Made by a program: the position numbers and the translations under genes. Positions 44,185-53,080 of a stretch of DNA of 64,000 nucleotides are shown piece after piece. The notes under the pieces are model-generated. The model made no database searches. It saw only the letters and a program-made list of their open reading frames with translations, and was not told the DNA's origin. The number at the start of each line of letters is the position of its first letter. Within the stretch, counting starts at the first letter, position 1. Origin of the DNA: Xanthomonas codiaei (GTDB lineage Bacteria > Pseudomonadota > Gammaproteobacteria > Xanthomonadales > Xanthomonadaceae); the NCBI RefSeq assembly GCF_002939785.1, contig NZ_MDEC01000001.1:294198-358197 (forward strand). The letters run 5' to 3'.

Positions 44185-45216
44185 ATGAGCCTCGTGACCA
44201 CAGCATCGCCAACCACTTCTGATGACCTTGTAACCCTCGCTGCCGAATCGGCTGGCCCCGCTGCGGTGCGCGGCGAACTCGTCGTATCGCTGCCGATGCG
44301 CCATGCCGGACTGCGCGAGTTGCGGCTGCGCTATGAACTGGTCGGCGCCGCCAACGCGCCGGTGGTGTTCGTGGCCGGCGGCATCTCTGCGCACCGGCAT
44401 CTGGCCGCCAATGCCCTGTTTCCGGAAAAGGGCTGGGTGGATGGCCTGGTAGGCGCCGGCCGCGCGCTGGATCCGGCCACGCGCCGCCTGCTGGCGTTCG
44501 ATTTCCTGGGTGCCGACGGCACCCTGGATGCGCCGATCGATACCGCCGACCAGGCCGATGCGATCGCGGCGTTGCTGGACGCGCTGGGCATCACCCGCCT
44601 GCACGGCTTCGTCGGCTATTCGTACGGCGCGCTGGTCGGGTTGCAATTGGCCGTTCGCCATGCCGGCCGCATCGGCACCTTGATCGCCGTCAGTGGCGCG
44701 CACCGCGCGCATCCGTATGCGGCGGCCTGGCGCGCGCTGCAGCGCCGCGCGGTGGCGCTGGGCCAGCTGCAGTGCGCCGAACACCATGGCCTGGCGCTGG
44801 CGCGCCAGTTCGCCATGCTCAGCTACCGCACGCCGGAAGAATTCAGCGAGCGCTTCGACGCGCCGCCGGAAGTGATCAATGGTCGCGTACGGGTAGCCGC
44901 CGAAGACTATCTGGACGCCGCCGGCGCGCAGTACGTGGCACGCACCCCGGTCACAGCCTACCTGCGCCTGTCCGAGTCCATCGACCTGCACCGCATCGAC
45001 CCGGCGCAGGTGCGCGTGTCCACCGTGGTGGTGGCGGTGGAGGGCGACCGCCTGGTGCCGCTGGCCGACATGGTCGGCCTGGTCGAAGGCCTGGGGCCGC
45101 GCGGCAGCCTGCGCGTGTTGCGCTCGCCCTACGGCCATGACGCCTTCCTGAAAGAAATCGATCGCATCGACGCGATCCTGACCACTGCCCTTCGCATTAC
45201 CGGAGAAACCGTATGA
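44185..45216 (+). CDS. metX: Homoserine O-acyltransferase (MetX family, alpha/beta hydrolase type)
   Basis: 343-residue alpha/beta-hydrolase-fold acyltransferase that activates homoserine for methionine synthesis. The nucleophile is Ser146 in GFVGYSYGAL, with the Asp in VVAVEGDRLVP and the His in SPYGHDAFLKE. The protein is shorter than classical MetX and its GYSYG nucleophile box differs from the usual GGSMGG. Related Xanthomonadaceae proteins are described as succinyl-CoA-dependent, so the acyl donor is left open. The ATG at 44185 follows the riboswitch; an open frame from 44107 would overlap the riboswitch and is rejected. It overlaps metB by 4 bp. Confidence 0.88.
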   Translation: MSLVTTASPTTSDDLVTLAAESAGPAAVRGELVVSLPMRHAGLRELRLRYELVGAANAPVVFVAGGISAHRHLAANALFPEKGWVDGLVGAGRALDPATRRLLAFDFLGADGTLDAPIDTADQADAIAALLDALGITRLHGFVGYSYGALVGLQLAVRHAGRIGTLIAVSGAHRAHPYAAAWRALQRRAVALGQLQCAEHHGLALARQFAMLSYRTPEEFSERFDAPPEVINGRVRVAAEDYLDAAGAQYVARTPVTAYLRLSESIDLHRIDPAQVRVSTVVVAVEGDRLVPLADMVGLVEGLGPRGSLRVLRSPYGHDAFLKEIDRIDAILTTALRITGETV

Positions 45217-46430
45217 GCTTTCGCGACCCTGCCGACGCCCCTTGTACTGCCGCCACTGCCGCCGTGCGCGCCGGTATCGACCGCGATACCGCCTACGGCG
45301 CGGTGACTCCGCCGATCGTGCTGTCGTCGAACTTTTCGTTCGATGGATTCGGCAACAAGCGCCAGTACGACTACACCCGCAGCGGCAATCCCACCCGCGA
45401 CCTGCTCGGCGAAGCGCTGGCCGAACTGGAAGGCGGTGCGGGCGGGGTGATCACCTCCACCGGCATGGGCGCGATCAATCTGGTGCTCAACGCGGTGCTG
45501 CAGCCGGGCGACACCCTGGTGGTGCCGCACGATGCCTACGGCGGCAGCTGGCGGCTGTTCAATGCGCTGGCCAAGAAGGGCCATTTCGCGCTGATCACCG
45601 CCGACCTCACCGACCCGCGCTCGCTGGCCGATGCATTGGCGCAATCGCCCAAGCTGGTGTTGATCGAAACCCCGTCCAATCCGCTGCTTCGCATCACCGA
45701 CCTGCGCTTTGTCATCGAAGCGGCCAAGAAGGTGGGCGCGTTGACCGTGGTCGACAACACCTTCCTGTCGCCGGCGCTGCAGAAGCCGCTGGAATTCGGC
45801 GCCGATCTGGTGCTGCACTCCACCACCAAGTACATCAACGGCCACAGCGATGTGGTGGGCGGTGCGGTGGTGGCGCGCGATGCAGAGCTGCATCAGCAGC
45901 TGGTGTGGTGGGCCAACGCGCTGGGCCTGACCGGCTCGCCGTTCGATGCCTTCCTCACCCTGCGTGGCCTGCGCACGCTGGATGCGCGCCTGCGCGTGCA
46001 CCAGGAAAATGCCGATGCCATCGCTGCGTTGCTGGACGGGCATGCGGCGGTCAACCAGGTGTATTTCCCGGGGCTGGCGTCGCACCCGGGCCACGCCCTG
46101 GCCGCGCGCCAGCAGAAGGGCTTCGGCGCGATGATGAGTTTCGAATTGAACGGTGGCGAAGCGGCGGTGCGTGCCTTCGTCGATGGCCTGCGTTACTTCA
46201 CCCTGGCCGAGTCCTTGGGTGGCGTGGAAAGCCTGATCGCGCATCCGGCATCGATGACGCATGCGGCAATGACCGCCGAGGCACGTGCGGCGGCCGGAAT
46301 TTCCGATGGCCTGCTGCGCTTGTCGATCGGGATCGAATCCTCCCAGGACTTGCTGGCCGACCTGCAGGCCGGCCTGGCGCGCGCCGAAGCGACCCTGGCC
46401 AACGCCACCCGCAAACAGGTCGACGCATGA
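45213..46430 (+). CDS. metB: Cystathionine gamma-synthase
   Basis: 405-residue PLP enzyme joining an acylated homoserine with cysteine to cystathionine. The PLP lysine is Lys206 in LHSTTKYINGHSD; other family stretches are DYTRSGNPTRD, TSTGMGAINLVL, TPSNPLLRITD, VVDNTFLSPALQKP and the C-terminal ESLGGVESLIAHPASMTHA. O-acetyl- or O-succinyl-homoserine sulfhydrylases are close relatives, and the neighbour metX does not settle which. The order metX-metB-hom and overlaps at both ends (ATGA) show one operon under the SAM riboswitch. Confidence 0.9.
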   Translation: MSFRDPADAPCTAATAAVRAGIDRDTAYGAVTPPIVLSSNFSFDGFGNKRQYDYTRSGNPTRDLLGEALAELEGGAGGVITSTGMGAINLVLNAVLQPGDTLVVPHDAYGGSWRLFNALAKKGHFALITADLTDPRSLADALAQSPKLVLIETPSNPLLRITDLRFVIEAAKKVGALTVVDNTFLSPALQKPLEFGADLVLHSTTKYINGHSDVVGGAVVARDAELHQQLVWWANALGLTGSPFDAFLTLRGLRTLDARLRVHQENADAIAALLDGHAAVNQVYFPGLASHPGHALAARQQKGFGAMMSFELNGGEAAVRAFVDGLRYFTLAESLGGVESLIAHPASMTHAAMTAEARAAAGISDGLLRLSIGIESSQDLLADLQAGLARAEATLANATRKQVDA

Positions 46431-47515
46431 GCAGCGTGCTGCCCGTATCGCCGCGCGCAGCGAAGCCGGCGGTGACACCGACGCCCCGGCTCGCGTTGCT
46501 GGGCACCGGGACGGTGGGCCGTGCCTTCGTCACCCGCTACACCGCCTTGCAGCAGCGTCGGCTGCAACTGCCGCGGTTCGATTGGTTGGCCAATTCGCGT
46601 ATCGCCCACGATTGCGGCGTGAGCGCCGAACAGGCGTTGCAGCAGGCCAATGCCGCGCCGCGTGGTCGGGCCGTCCTGCAGCCCTGGGCGGAGACCGTGG
46701 CGTTGCGCGCCGGCGATGTGCTGGTGGACGCCACCGCCAGCGATGTGGTTGCGCAGTGGCATGTGGAATGGCTGAGCCGCGGTGTGCATGTGGTCACCGC
46801 CAATAAACTCGGGCAGGGCACCGCGCTGTCGCGCGCACAGGCGCTGCATGCCGCCCGGCATGCCAGTGGCGCGCACTACGGCGACAGTGCCACCGTGGGC
46901 GCCGGGCTGCCGGTGCTGAGCAGCGTGCGCGCGCTGGTGGCCGGCGGCGACCATATCCATTCGATCGAAGGCGTGTTGTCCGGATCGTTGGCGTGGCTGT
47001 TCCATCGCTATGACGGAAGTGCCGCTTTTTCGGACTGCGTGCGCGAGGCGATGGCGGCGGGCTATACCGAGCCGGATCCACGCATCGATCTGTCCGGTGA
47101 GGACGTGCGACGCAAGCTGCTGATCCTGGCGCGCGCGGCCGGCTGGCAGCTGGAAGCCGAGCAGGTGCATGTGGAATCGCTGGTACCGGCCAGCATCGCC
47201 AGAACCCCTCTGGCGCAACTGGAGGCACAGCTGGGAGCGCTGGATGCCCAACTGGATGTGCGCTGGCAGCAGGCACGCGCGGCAGGACGTTGCCTGCGCT
47301 TCGTGGGGCGCGTGGACGCGCACGGTGCGAGCGTGGGATTGCGCGAACTGGCGCTGGATCATCCCCTGGCCGGCGGTGCCGGGACCGACAACCGGGTGGC
47401 GATCAGCAGCGACCGCTACCGGGATCAGCCCTTGCTGATCCAGGGACCGGGTGCAGGCGCAGAGGTGACGGCCGCAGCCTTGCTGGATGACGTACTGCGG
47501 ATCGTGGCTGGCTGA
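46427..47515 (+). CDS. hom: Homoserine dehydrogenase
   Basis: 362-residue NAD(P)-dependent enzyme reducing aspartate semialdehyde to homoserine, the branch point to methionine and threonine. The dinucleotide loop is LLGTGTVGRAFV (30-41 region), followed by VDATASD, VVTANKLGQG, HYGDSATVGAGLPVL, GVLSGSLAWLF and EPDPRIDLSGEDVRRKLLILAR. There is no aspartokinase or ACT domain, so it is not the fused ThrA/MetL type. Its ATG overlaps metB, and a long hairpin follows the stop. Placing hom in the met operon couples supply of homoserine to methionine demand. Confidence 0.92.
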   Translation: MSSVLPVSPRAAKPAVTPTPRLALLGTGTVGRAFVTRYTALQQRRLQLPRFDWLANSRIAHDCGVSAEQALQQANAAPRGRAVLQPWAETVALRAGDVLVDATASDVVAQWHVEWLSRGVHVVTANKLGQGTALSRAQALHAARHASGAHYGDSATVGAGLPVLSSVRALVAGGDHIHSIEGVLSGSLAWLFHRYDGSAAFSDCVREAMAAGYTEPDPRIDLSGEDVRRKLLILARAAGWQLEAEQVHVESLVPASIARTPLAQLEAQLGALDAQLDVRWQQARAAGRCLRFVGRVDAHGASVGLRELALDHPLAGGAGTDNRVAISSDRYRDQPLLIQGPGAGAEVTAAALLDDVLRIVAG

Positions 47516-47519
47516 CGGC

Positions 47520-47547
47520 GACGCGACGGAGCTGACTCCGTCGCGTC
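47520..47547 (+). terminator. Hairpin after the met operon
   Basis: GACGCGACGGAG and CTCCGTCGCGTC form a 12-bp stem with a CTGA loop, starting 5 bp past the hom stop. Only a poor T run follows (GTCATGCGTCTTG), so termination may be incomplete. Confidence 0.75.
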
Positions 47548-47606
47548 GTCATGCGTCTTGCGTGTGCATGGTCGGTGTTGCGTGTGCCCGCGCCATGCCC
47601 GCAGGA

Positions 47607-48602
47607 TCAATGCGCGATCGCCTTCAACAGCGCAGCGTTGAAGCGCGCCGGATCCTGCACCTGTGGCGAATGGCCCAGGTCGGCGAACTCGATCAGTGTC
47701 GCATTCGGAATCGCCGCCGCCGCGCGCTTGCCGAGCTTGGTGTAATCGCCCACGCGGGCCTTGACCTCGGGGGGCGCGGTGTCCTTGCCGATGGCGGTGC
47801 GGTCCTTGAGACCGATGAACAGCGTGGTCGGCACTGCGAGTTTGGGCAGCTCGTAGACCACCGGCTGGTTGAACACCATGTCGTAGGTCAGCGCCTGATT
47901 CCACGCCACCGCCTGCTTGCCCTGGCCCAGCGACATGCCGGCCTGCATGCGCGCCCAGCGTTCGAATTCGGGCTTCCATTGACCGGCGTAGTACACCTCC
48001 ATCTGGTATTTCTTGATCCGCTCGAAGCTGCTCTTCAGCTCGTTGGCGTACCAGGCATCCACGCTGCGCCAGGGGATGCCTTCGGCCTTCCAGTCTTCCA
48101 GCCCGATCGGGTCGACCAGCGCCAGATGCTCGGTGGCCTGCGGGTACATCAGCGCATAGCGGATCGCCAGCATGCCGCCCATCGAATGGCCGACTACCAC
48201 CGCACGCTCGATGCCGAGCTGTTTCAGCAGCGCATGGGTGTTGTCGGCCAGTTGCGTGAACGAGAACTGATAGGCGACCGGCTTGCTGGATTTGCAGAAA
48301 CCGATCTGGTCCGGCGCGATGACGCGGTAGCCGGCCTTGCGCAGCGCGGCGATGCTGTCCTCCCAGGTGGCTGCGCAGAAATTCTTGCCGTGCAGCAGCA
48401 CCGCGGTGCGCCCGTTCGGCCTGCCGGTGGGCGCGACATCCATGTACGCCATTTCCAGCGGCTGCTGCTGCGAGGTGAAGGCGTAGGTCTTGAGCGGGTG
48501 GGGGTAGTCGAAGCCTTCCAGGCGCGGGCCATAACTGGCTTGCTGCGCCATCAGCGGACTGCAGGCCAGGGCAAGGGCGAGGGTAAAGGCGGGCTTTCGC
48601 AT
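47607..48602 (-). CDS. Secreted alpha/beta hydrolase
   Basis: 331-residue exported hydrolase. The ATG at 48602 is preferred: GGAG stands six bases before it, and it begins a signal peptide (MRKPAFTLALALACSPLMAQ); two earlier in-frame ATGs (48614, 48608) lack this spacing. The oxyanion region is LLHGKNFCAATWEDSI, followed by APDQIGFCKSSKP, and the nucleophile is Ser140 in VVVGHSMGGMLA. The acid/His pair is likely in TLFIGLKDR and DLGHSPQVQD. The lid (residues about 170-230) is rich in aromatic residues. Substrate unknown; homology suggests an esterase, lactonase or haloalkane-dehalogenase-like fold. Its 3' end faces the met operon. Confidence 0.86.
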   Translation of the reverse strand: MRKPAFTLALALACSPLMAQQASYGPRLEGFDYPHPLKTYAFTSQQQPLEMAYMDVAPTGRPNGRTAVLLHGKNFCAATWEDSIAALRKAGYRVIAPDQIGFCKSSKPVAYQFSFTQLADNTHALLKQLGIERAVVVGHSMGGMLAIRYALMYPQATEHLALVDPIGLEDWKAEGIPWRSVDAWYANELKSSFERIKKYQMEVYYAGQWKPEFERWARMQAGMSLGQGKQAVAWNQALTYDMVFNQPVVYELPKLAVPTTLFIGLKDRTAIGKDTAPPEVKARVGDYTKLGKRAAAAIPNATLIEFADLGHSPQVQDPARFNAALLKAIAH

Positions 48603-49183
48603 CGTCATCTCCATCCAAATCCGGTCGTTGAGGCTAGCGCGGTGGATGTGGTGGGGGCGTACAGCCGGGCGAGGTTTGGCGGGCGCTGCCAGTGCGTTGC
48701 TGGCGATGGCGTGGTGATCCGACTCCAGTGTGTGCGTCGATGCCTGTTGCCCTCATCCGCGCTTCGCGCACCTTCTCCCGCTCGCGGGAGAAGGGCAGAG
48801 CGTTCTGCGCCTGATGCGTTCGCTCATTTGCGCTTGGCGCACCTTCTCCCGCTCGCGGGAGAAGGGCAGAGCGTTCTCTGCGCGATGCGTTCGCTCAATC
48901 GCGTTTCGCGCGCCTTTTCCCGCGTGCAGGAGAAGGGTAGAACATTCTCTGCGCCTGGTGCGTTCATTCATCCGCACTTCGCGCACCTTTCCCGCTCGCG
49001 GAGACGGCCGTGCATTTGTTCGCGCTAGCTGCTTTCCTCGTTCGCACTCGGCGCGCCCTCCGCTGCTTGCGTCAAGAGGGCAGTGCATCCACGTGCGTCT
49101 GGCGTATCTTTTCCATCGAGAAGGGCGCGCATCTGTCGCCGCTGCGAACGCCGGCCCAGCCAGCGCTCCCGCATACGATTGAC
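48603..49183. other. Gene-free gap occupied mostly by a palindromic repeat array
   Basis: Between the secreted hydrolase start and the sdaA stop. Positions 48603-48752 show no recognised feature apart from space for the hydrolase promoter; 48753-49140 is the repeat array listed separately. Confidence 0.7.
48753..49140. repeat. Six-unit tandem palindromic repeat array
   Basis: Units begin at 48753, 48824, 48895, 48968, 49038 and 49098 (spacing 71, 71, 73, 70, 60). The unit is TCATCCGCGCTTCGCGCACC, then TTCTCCCGC and GCGGGAGAA forming a hairpin, then GGGCAGAGCG and a TGCG-rich tail. The first two units are nearly identical; later units decay step by step, the last being about half length. A single inverted copy sits at 16298-16347. 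There are no unique spacers of constant length, so this is not a CRISPR. Likely a dispersed Xanthomonas intergenic palindrome amplified in tandem. Confidence 0.88.
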
Positions 49184-50566
49184 TCAGCACTCGATGACGT
49201 TCACCGCCAGGCCGCCACGGCTGGTTTCCTTGTACTTGTCCTGCATGTCGCGGCCGGTGTCGCGCATGGTCTTGATGACCTTGTCGAGCGAGACCTTGTG
49301 CTTGCCGTCGCCGCGCATGGCCATGCGGCTGGCGTTGATCGCCTTCACCGCGCCCATCGCGTTGCGTTCGATGCACGGAATCTGCACCAGCCCGCCGATC
49401 GGGTCGCAGGTCAGGCCGAGGTTGTGCTCCATGCCGATTTCGGCAGCGTTCTCGATCTGGCCCGGGTTGCCGCCGAGCGCGGCAACCAGGCCGCCGGCCG
49501 CCATCGAGCAAGCTACGCCGACCTCGCCCTGGCAGCCCACTTCGGCGCCGGAGATCGAGGCGTTTTCCTTGTAGAGAATGCCGATCGCTGCGGCGGTGAG
49601 CAGGAAGTCGAAGATGCGTTGCTCCGATGCGCCGGCGCAGAAACGGTCGAAGTAATGCAGCACCGCCGGAATGATGCCGGCCGCGCCGTTGGTGGGGGCA
49701 GTGACCACGCGGCCGCCGGCGGCGTTTTCTTCGTTGACCGCCAGCGCGTAGAGGTTGACCCAGTCCAGCGTGGTCAGCGGATCGCGCATCGCGGCTTCGG
49801 GTTTGGACGAAAGCTCGCGGTACAGCGCCGGTGCGCGCCGCGAGACATTCAGGCCACCGGGCAGGTTGCCTTCCTCGCGGATGCCGCGCGCCACGCAGGA
49901 CTGCATCGCATTCCAGAGTTCGCGCAGGCCATGACGGATCTCGTCTTCGCTGCGCCAGCTCTTTTCGTTCTCGAACATCAGCGCAGCAATGCTCAAGCCG
50001 CTGCGCGCGCATTGCGCCAGCAGTTCGTCGCCGCTGAGGAACGGATACGGCAGCGGGGTTTCGTCGGCCACGATGCGGTCGTCTGCGGCATCGTCCTGGT
50101 TGACCACGAAGCCGCCGCCGACCGAGTAGTAGTCGCGCGTGGCGATCACAGCGTCTTGGGCATCGTAGGCGGTGAAACGCATGCCGTTGGTGTGGTACGG
50201 CAGCTTCTGCCGCTTGTTCATCGGCAGGTCGCGTTTTTCGTCGAAGCCAATCTCGTGCTCGCCCATCAGATTGATGCGCTTGCTGGCGCGGATGCGCTCC
50301 AGCGCGGCGGGGATGATGTCCGGGTCGATCAGGTTGGGGCGGTGGCCTTCCAGCCCCAGCAGCACCGCCTTGTCGGTCCCGTGGCCGCGGCCGGTGAGCG
50401 CCAGCGAGCCAAACACTTCGGCGCGGATGCGCGCCACCTCGTGCAGGCGGCCCGCGTCGAGCAGCCAACGGTGCACGAAGCGCTCGGCGGCACGCATCGG
50501 CCCCACGGTGTGGGAGGAACTGGGACCGATACCGATCTTGAACAGGTCGAACGTGCTGACAGCCAT
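49184..50566 (-). CDS. sdaA: L-serine ammonia-lyase, iron-sulfur dependent
   Basis: 460-residue enzyme that deaminates L-serine to pyruvate and ammonia. N-terminal [14 protein letters not shown] (11-24) is the family signature; the C-terminal domain has [23 protein letters not shown] and [18 protein letters not shown] with the cluster-ligand cysteines, and [19 protein letters not shown] in the middle. Single-chain, full length. It ends right by the repeat array, and its start is 86 bp from the divergent glutaredoxin-like gene. In combination with gcvT/gcvH it belongs to serine-glycine metabolism, but is not adjacent to them. Confidence 0.95.
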   Translation of the reverse strand: MAVSTFDLFKIGIGPSSSHTVGPMRAAERFVHRWLLDAGRLHEVARIRAEVFGSLALTGRGHGTDKAVLLGLEGHRPNLIDPDIIPAALERIRASKRINLMGEHEIGFDEKRDLPMNKRQKLPYHTNGMRFTAYDAQDAVIATRDYYSVGGGFVVNQDDAADDRIVADETPLPYPFLSGDELLAQCARSGLSIAALMFENEKSWRSEDEIRHGLRELWNAMQSCVARGIREEGNLPGGLNVSRRAPALYRELSSKPEAAMRDPLTTLDWVNLYALAVNEENAAGGRVVTAPTNGAAGIIPAVLHYFDRFCAGASEQRIFDFLLTAAAIGILYKENASISGAEVGCQGEVGVACSMAAGGLVAALGGNPGQIENAAEIGMEHNLGLTCDPIGGLVQIPCIERNAMGAVKAINASRMAMRGDGKHKVSLDKVIKTMRDTGRDMQDKYKETSRGGLAVNVIEC

Positions 50567-50651
50567 GCGTGCCGGAGAGGTGAGCGTAAAGGCGGCTATT
50601 CTAGTCGTTCGGCGCTTGCGGCAAGGCTGCAGCGCAGCATGAGACCTGCAT

Positions 50652-50894
50652 ATGGCCCTGACCCTGTACCAGCGCGACGACTGCCACCTGTGCGATCAGG
50701 CCATCGAAGCGCTGGCGCAGGCGCGTGCGGGCGACTTCCGCAGCGTGTTCATCGACGGCGATGCCTCGCTTGAGTCCGCTTATGGCCAGCGTGTGCCGGT
50801 GCTGCGGGATGCGCAGGGGCGCGAACTGGCGTGGCCGTTCGATGGCTCCCTGCTGCGTGCATGGCTGGAGCAAGGCCGCGACCAGCACGGGTAG
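50652..50894 (+). CDS. Glutaredoxin/thioredoxin-fold small protein
   Basis: 80-residue protein with the redox motif CHLC (Cys11, Cys14) after LTLYQRDD, and RVPVLRD, which gives the cis-proline loop of the fold. This is the DUF836 (glutaredoxin-like) type. Cytoplasmic; partner unknown. The ATG at 50652 is the first possible and gives the usual length. Confidence 0.88.
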   Translation: MALTLYQRDDCHLCDQAIEALAQARAGDFRSVFIDGDASLESAYGQRVPVLRDAQGRELAWPFDGSLLRAWLEQGRDQHG

Positions 50895-51228
50895 TGGGGC
50901 GATAGCGTGCAGCCGGCACTGCTCGCCTGCGTTGGTGATGGGGGTTGGAAGACCCCCGGCTCGCGCCTTGCCCAGCACCTACCTCGCGCGGGACCCGATA
51001 CGTCTTGCTGCGCTGCGCCGCGCGGGTCCGCGATATCAGCAGGCGACGCGTGAGAGCAGCTAACAGCACGACTGCGCTCACCGCCAGACGCGGCCGGTGC
51101 CCGGAATCGGCACGAACCTCTCCTACGCCGCGGTTCTGAGCGCGCCATCTCACCACGGCTGACCACCGCGCGCCACGCTCTGCCGCCCGCGCTACGTTGC
51201 CAGGCCCATGGCACCGGCTGAATTCAGT
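50895..51228. other. Gene-free gap with a weak hairpin
   Basis: About 330 bp between convergent genes. GGGGG and CCCCC around an 8-nt loop (50940-50957) could be a weak terminator. Nothing else was recognised. Confidence 0.4.
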
Positions 51229-51804
51229 TCAACGGCACCACTGCTGCTCGCAGGGCACCCCGTCGCCGTCGCCATCCATCTGGGTATTGGGGCAGTGCTG
51301 CAACACATAGGTGGCATCGGCACAGGAGCGCATTTGCGAACACTGGGTACGGCCATCGCAGCTGGGTGGCGCCGGAGTGACAGCAGGCGTGGCGACCCGG
51401 GGTGCCGGTGCTGGTCCGGCGATGGTGGTGGGCGCCATCGCCGCGCTCAGGCCGTCGCGTTGCAGGTAGGCGACTGCGGCGCCACCGGTCAGCAGCATCA
51501 GCATTACCACCTTGCCGACCCCGAGCCGGAACCCGCTGCTGGTCCCTGTGCGCGGTGCGTGGCGATGGCCGGAAGCTGCGTGCCTGCGGGCCTGCGCACC
51601 GGCGCGGGTGATGCGCGCCGCGCGCAGGCGCCCGTCAGGGCCGGCGTCGGTCTCGAAGGAGATCAGCTCGCCGATGCGCGGCGGCGGCGTGCCGCGGCCG
51701 AAGGCGGAAACATGCACGAACACATCGTCGCCTGGCCGCGCCGGAGTGATGAAGCCAAAGCCTCGCTCGGCATTCCAGCGGGTCAACGTTCCATGTGTGC
51801 GCAT
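51229..51804 (-). CDS. Cold-shock domain / excalibur domain membrane protein
   Basis: 191-residue fusion. The N-terminal cold-shock domain (residues 1-66) has both RNA-binding motifs, GFGFI (15-19) and VFVHV (28-32). A basic linker precedes one membrane segment (about 98-114, VVMLMLLTGGAAVAYL). The C-terminal part, after a proline/alanine linker, is an excalibur calcium-binding domain: six Cys (149, 155, 161, 171, 185, 190) with DGDGDGVPCE (178-187). Orientation would put the nucleic-acid domain in the cytoplasm and the calcium/cysteine domain in the periplasm. The ATG at 51804 has an AAGGA ribosome site; a longer frame to 51870 does not. Role unknown. Confidence 0.88.
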   Translation of the reverse strand: MRTHGTLTRWNAERGFGFITPARPGDDVFVHVSAFGRGTPPPRIGELISFETDAGPDGRLRAARITRAGAQARRHAASGHRHAPRTGTSSGFRLGVGKVVMLMLLTGGAAVAYLQRDGLSAAMAPTTIAGPAPAPRVATPAVTPAPPSCDGRTQCSQMRSCADATYVLQHCPNTQMDGDGDGVPCEQQWCR

Positions 51805-51870
51805 TGTTCGCGTCCTTGAAGTCAGCCCCCAGTCTAGCTGTCTTGCGGTGTCATTCTGCACTGCTGGCAT

Positions 51871-51906
51871 AAAAAAGCGGCGGACCCGACGAGGTAGTCC
51901 GCCGCT
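51871..51906 (-). terminator. Rho-independent terminator of the yceI-cybB-yceI operon
   Basis: AGCGGCGGAC and GTCCGCCGCT (10 bp, 11-nt loop) run into a T stretch on the minus strand, 31 bp past the first yceI stop. Confidence 0.9.
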
Positions 51907-51937
51907 CAGTGGCCGCGTCCGATTGCGGCCTGTGGCG

Positions 51938-52507
51938 TTACTTCGCCTTCAACACGACCTTGGTGCTGATCGCGGTTTCGTTGGGAATGGTCTTGGTGTC
52001 GGCCCAGTCGCCGCCGCCCACGCCGAAGTCCAGCCGCTTCACTACCGCCTTGCCGGCCAGCACCGGCTGCGCGCCGGGCGTCCAGGTGAAGGTCAGCGTG
52101 ACCGGCTTGCTGACCCCGCGCAGTTCCAGGGTGCCGTCGGCAGCGTACTGGTTGCCGCCCAGGGCGCGGAACTTGTCGGCGCGATAGCGTGCGGTGGCGA
52201 ACTTGGCGACATTGAAGAAGTCCGGGCCCTGCAGGGTCGAGTCGCGGTCGTTGTTGCCGCTGACCGCGCTGGCCAGCGGAATGCGCACATCGAGCTTGGC
52301 GCCAGCCAGGTTGGCCGGATCGAAACTCAGCGTGGTGTCGAAGCCGGGGAACTTGCCGGTGAACACTTCGCCGTCGTATTTGCTGGCGAACACCAGCGTC
52401 GAGCCGGGGGCCTGCACGTAGTCGGCGGCCAGCACCGGCGCGGCTGCAAAGGTGGCCACCAGCGATGCGGCGACCAGCATGGGAGAGGCGAACAGCTTGG
52501 ACGACAT
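51938..52507 (-). CDS. YceI-family periplasmic protein (1)
   Basis: 189-residue lipocalin-like protein of the YceI family, which bind polyprenyl or other isoprenoid lipids. Signal peptide MSSKLFASPMLVAASLVATF with cleavage after LAA near 28. The family's alternating-strand body has STLVFASKYDGEVFTGKFPGF, LDVRIPLASA, DFFNVAKFATARYRAD and GTLELRGVSKPVTLTFTW. It is 9 bp downstream of the cytochrome b561 gene on the same strand and is the last gene of the operon. Confidence 0.9.
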   Translation of the reverse strand: MSSKLFASPMLVAASLVATFAAAPVLAADYVQAPGSTLVFASKYDGEVFTGKFPGFDTTLSFDPANLAGAKLDVRIPLASAVSGNNDRDSTLQGPDFFNVAKFATARYRADKFRALGGNQYAADGTLELRGVSKPVTLTFTWTPGAQPVLAGKAVVKRLDFGVGGGDWADTKTIPNETAISTKVVLKAK

Positions 52508-52516
52508 GGGAAATCC

Positions 52517-53080
52517 TTAGGGTCTGGAGGAAAGCCAGCCGCGCGGCAACATCCGCGCAAGGGTGGCGTCACGCTGGAACAGGTGGTGGTAGAAGGCGGC
52601 GCCGGCATGTGCCAGCACCGTGGCGATCAACAGCCAGAAGCCCCACTCGTGGATGAAGTGCGCGATGGCGCGCAGCTGTTCGTCCGGCGCGCTGAGCTTG
52701 GGCACATCGAACAGGCCGAACCAGCGGAACGGCCGCAGGCCGCTGCTGGAGTCGTATAGCCAGCCCGACAGCGGCATGGCGAAGATCATCGCGTACAGCA
52801 GCCAGTGGGTGAGCGCGGCGATGCGCTCCTGCCAGCGCGGCGTGCCGGACACCGGTGGCGGTGCGCCCGCATAGATCCGCCAGCCCAGCCGCACGACGAC
52901 CAGTGCCAGCACGGTCAGCCCCACCGATTTGTGTGCGGTGTAGACCCAGAAATATTTCGGCGTCTTGGGCAGCTCGCCCATGGTCAGGCCGACGATGCCC
53001 AACGCCAGGATCAGCAGCGCGATCAACCAGTGCAGGGCCTGGCTGACGCCACCCCAGCGGTCGGTATTCTTCAGGCTCAT
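52517..53080 (-). CDS. Cytochrome b561
   Basis: 187-residue inner-membrane di-haem cytochrome of the bacterial b561 family. Four hydrophobic segments carry the histidines: SQALHWLIALLILAL, VYTAHKSVGLTVLALV, ALTHWLLYAMIFAMPLSGWL and FIHEWGFWLLIATVLAHAGAA. It probably oxidises quinol or passes electrons to a periplasmic partner; superoxide:quinone oxidoreduction is known for the E. coli member. ATG 53080 overlaps the upstream yceI stop by 4 bp. Flanked on both sides by yceI genes. Confidence 0.92.
   Translation of the reverse strand: MSLKNTDRWGGVSQALHWLIALLILALGIVGLTMGELPKTPKYFWVYTAHKSVGLTVLALVVVRLGWRIYAGAPPPVSGTPRWQERIAALTHWLLYAMIFAMPLSGWLYDSSSGLRPFRWFGLFDVPKLSAPDEQLRAIAHFIHEWGFWLLIATVLAHAGAAFYHHLFQRDATLARMLPRGWLSSRP

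Noticed and set aside
48753..49140. CRISPR array or REP-only protein gene cluster
   Set aside because: Tandem palindromes with no constant-length unique spacers; no REP-associated tyrosine transposase gene is near.
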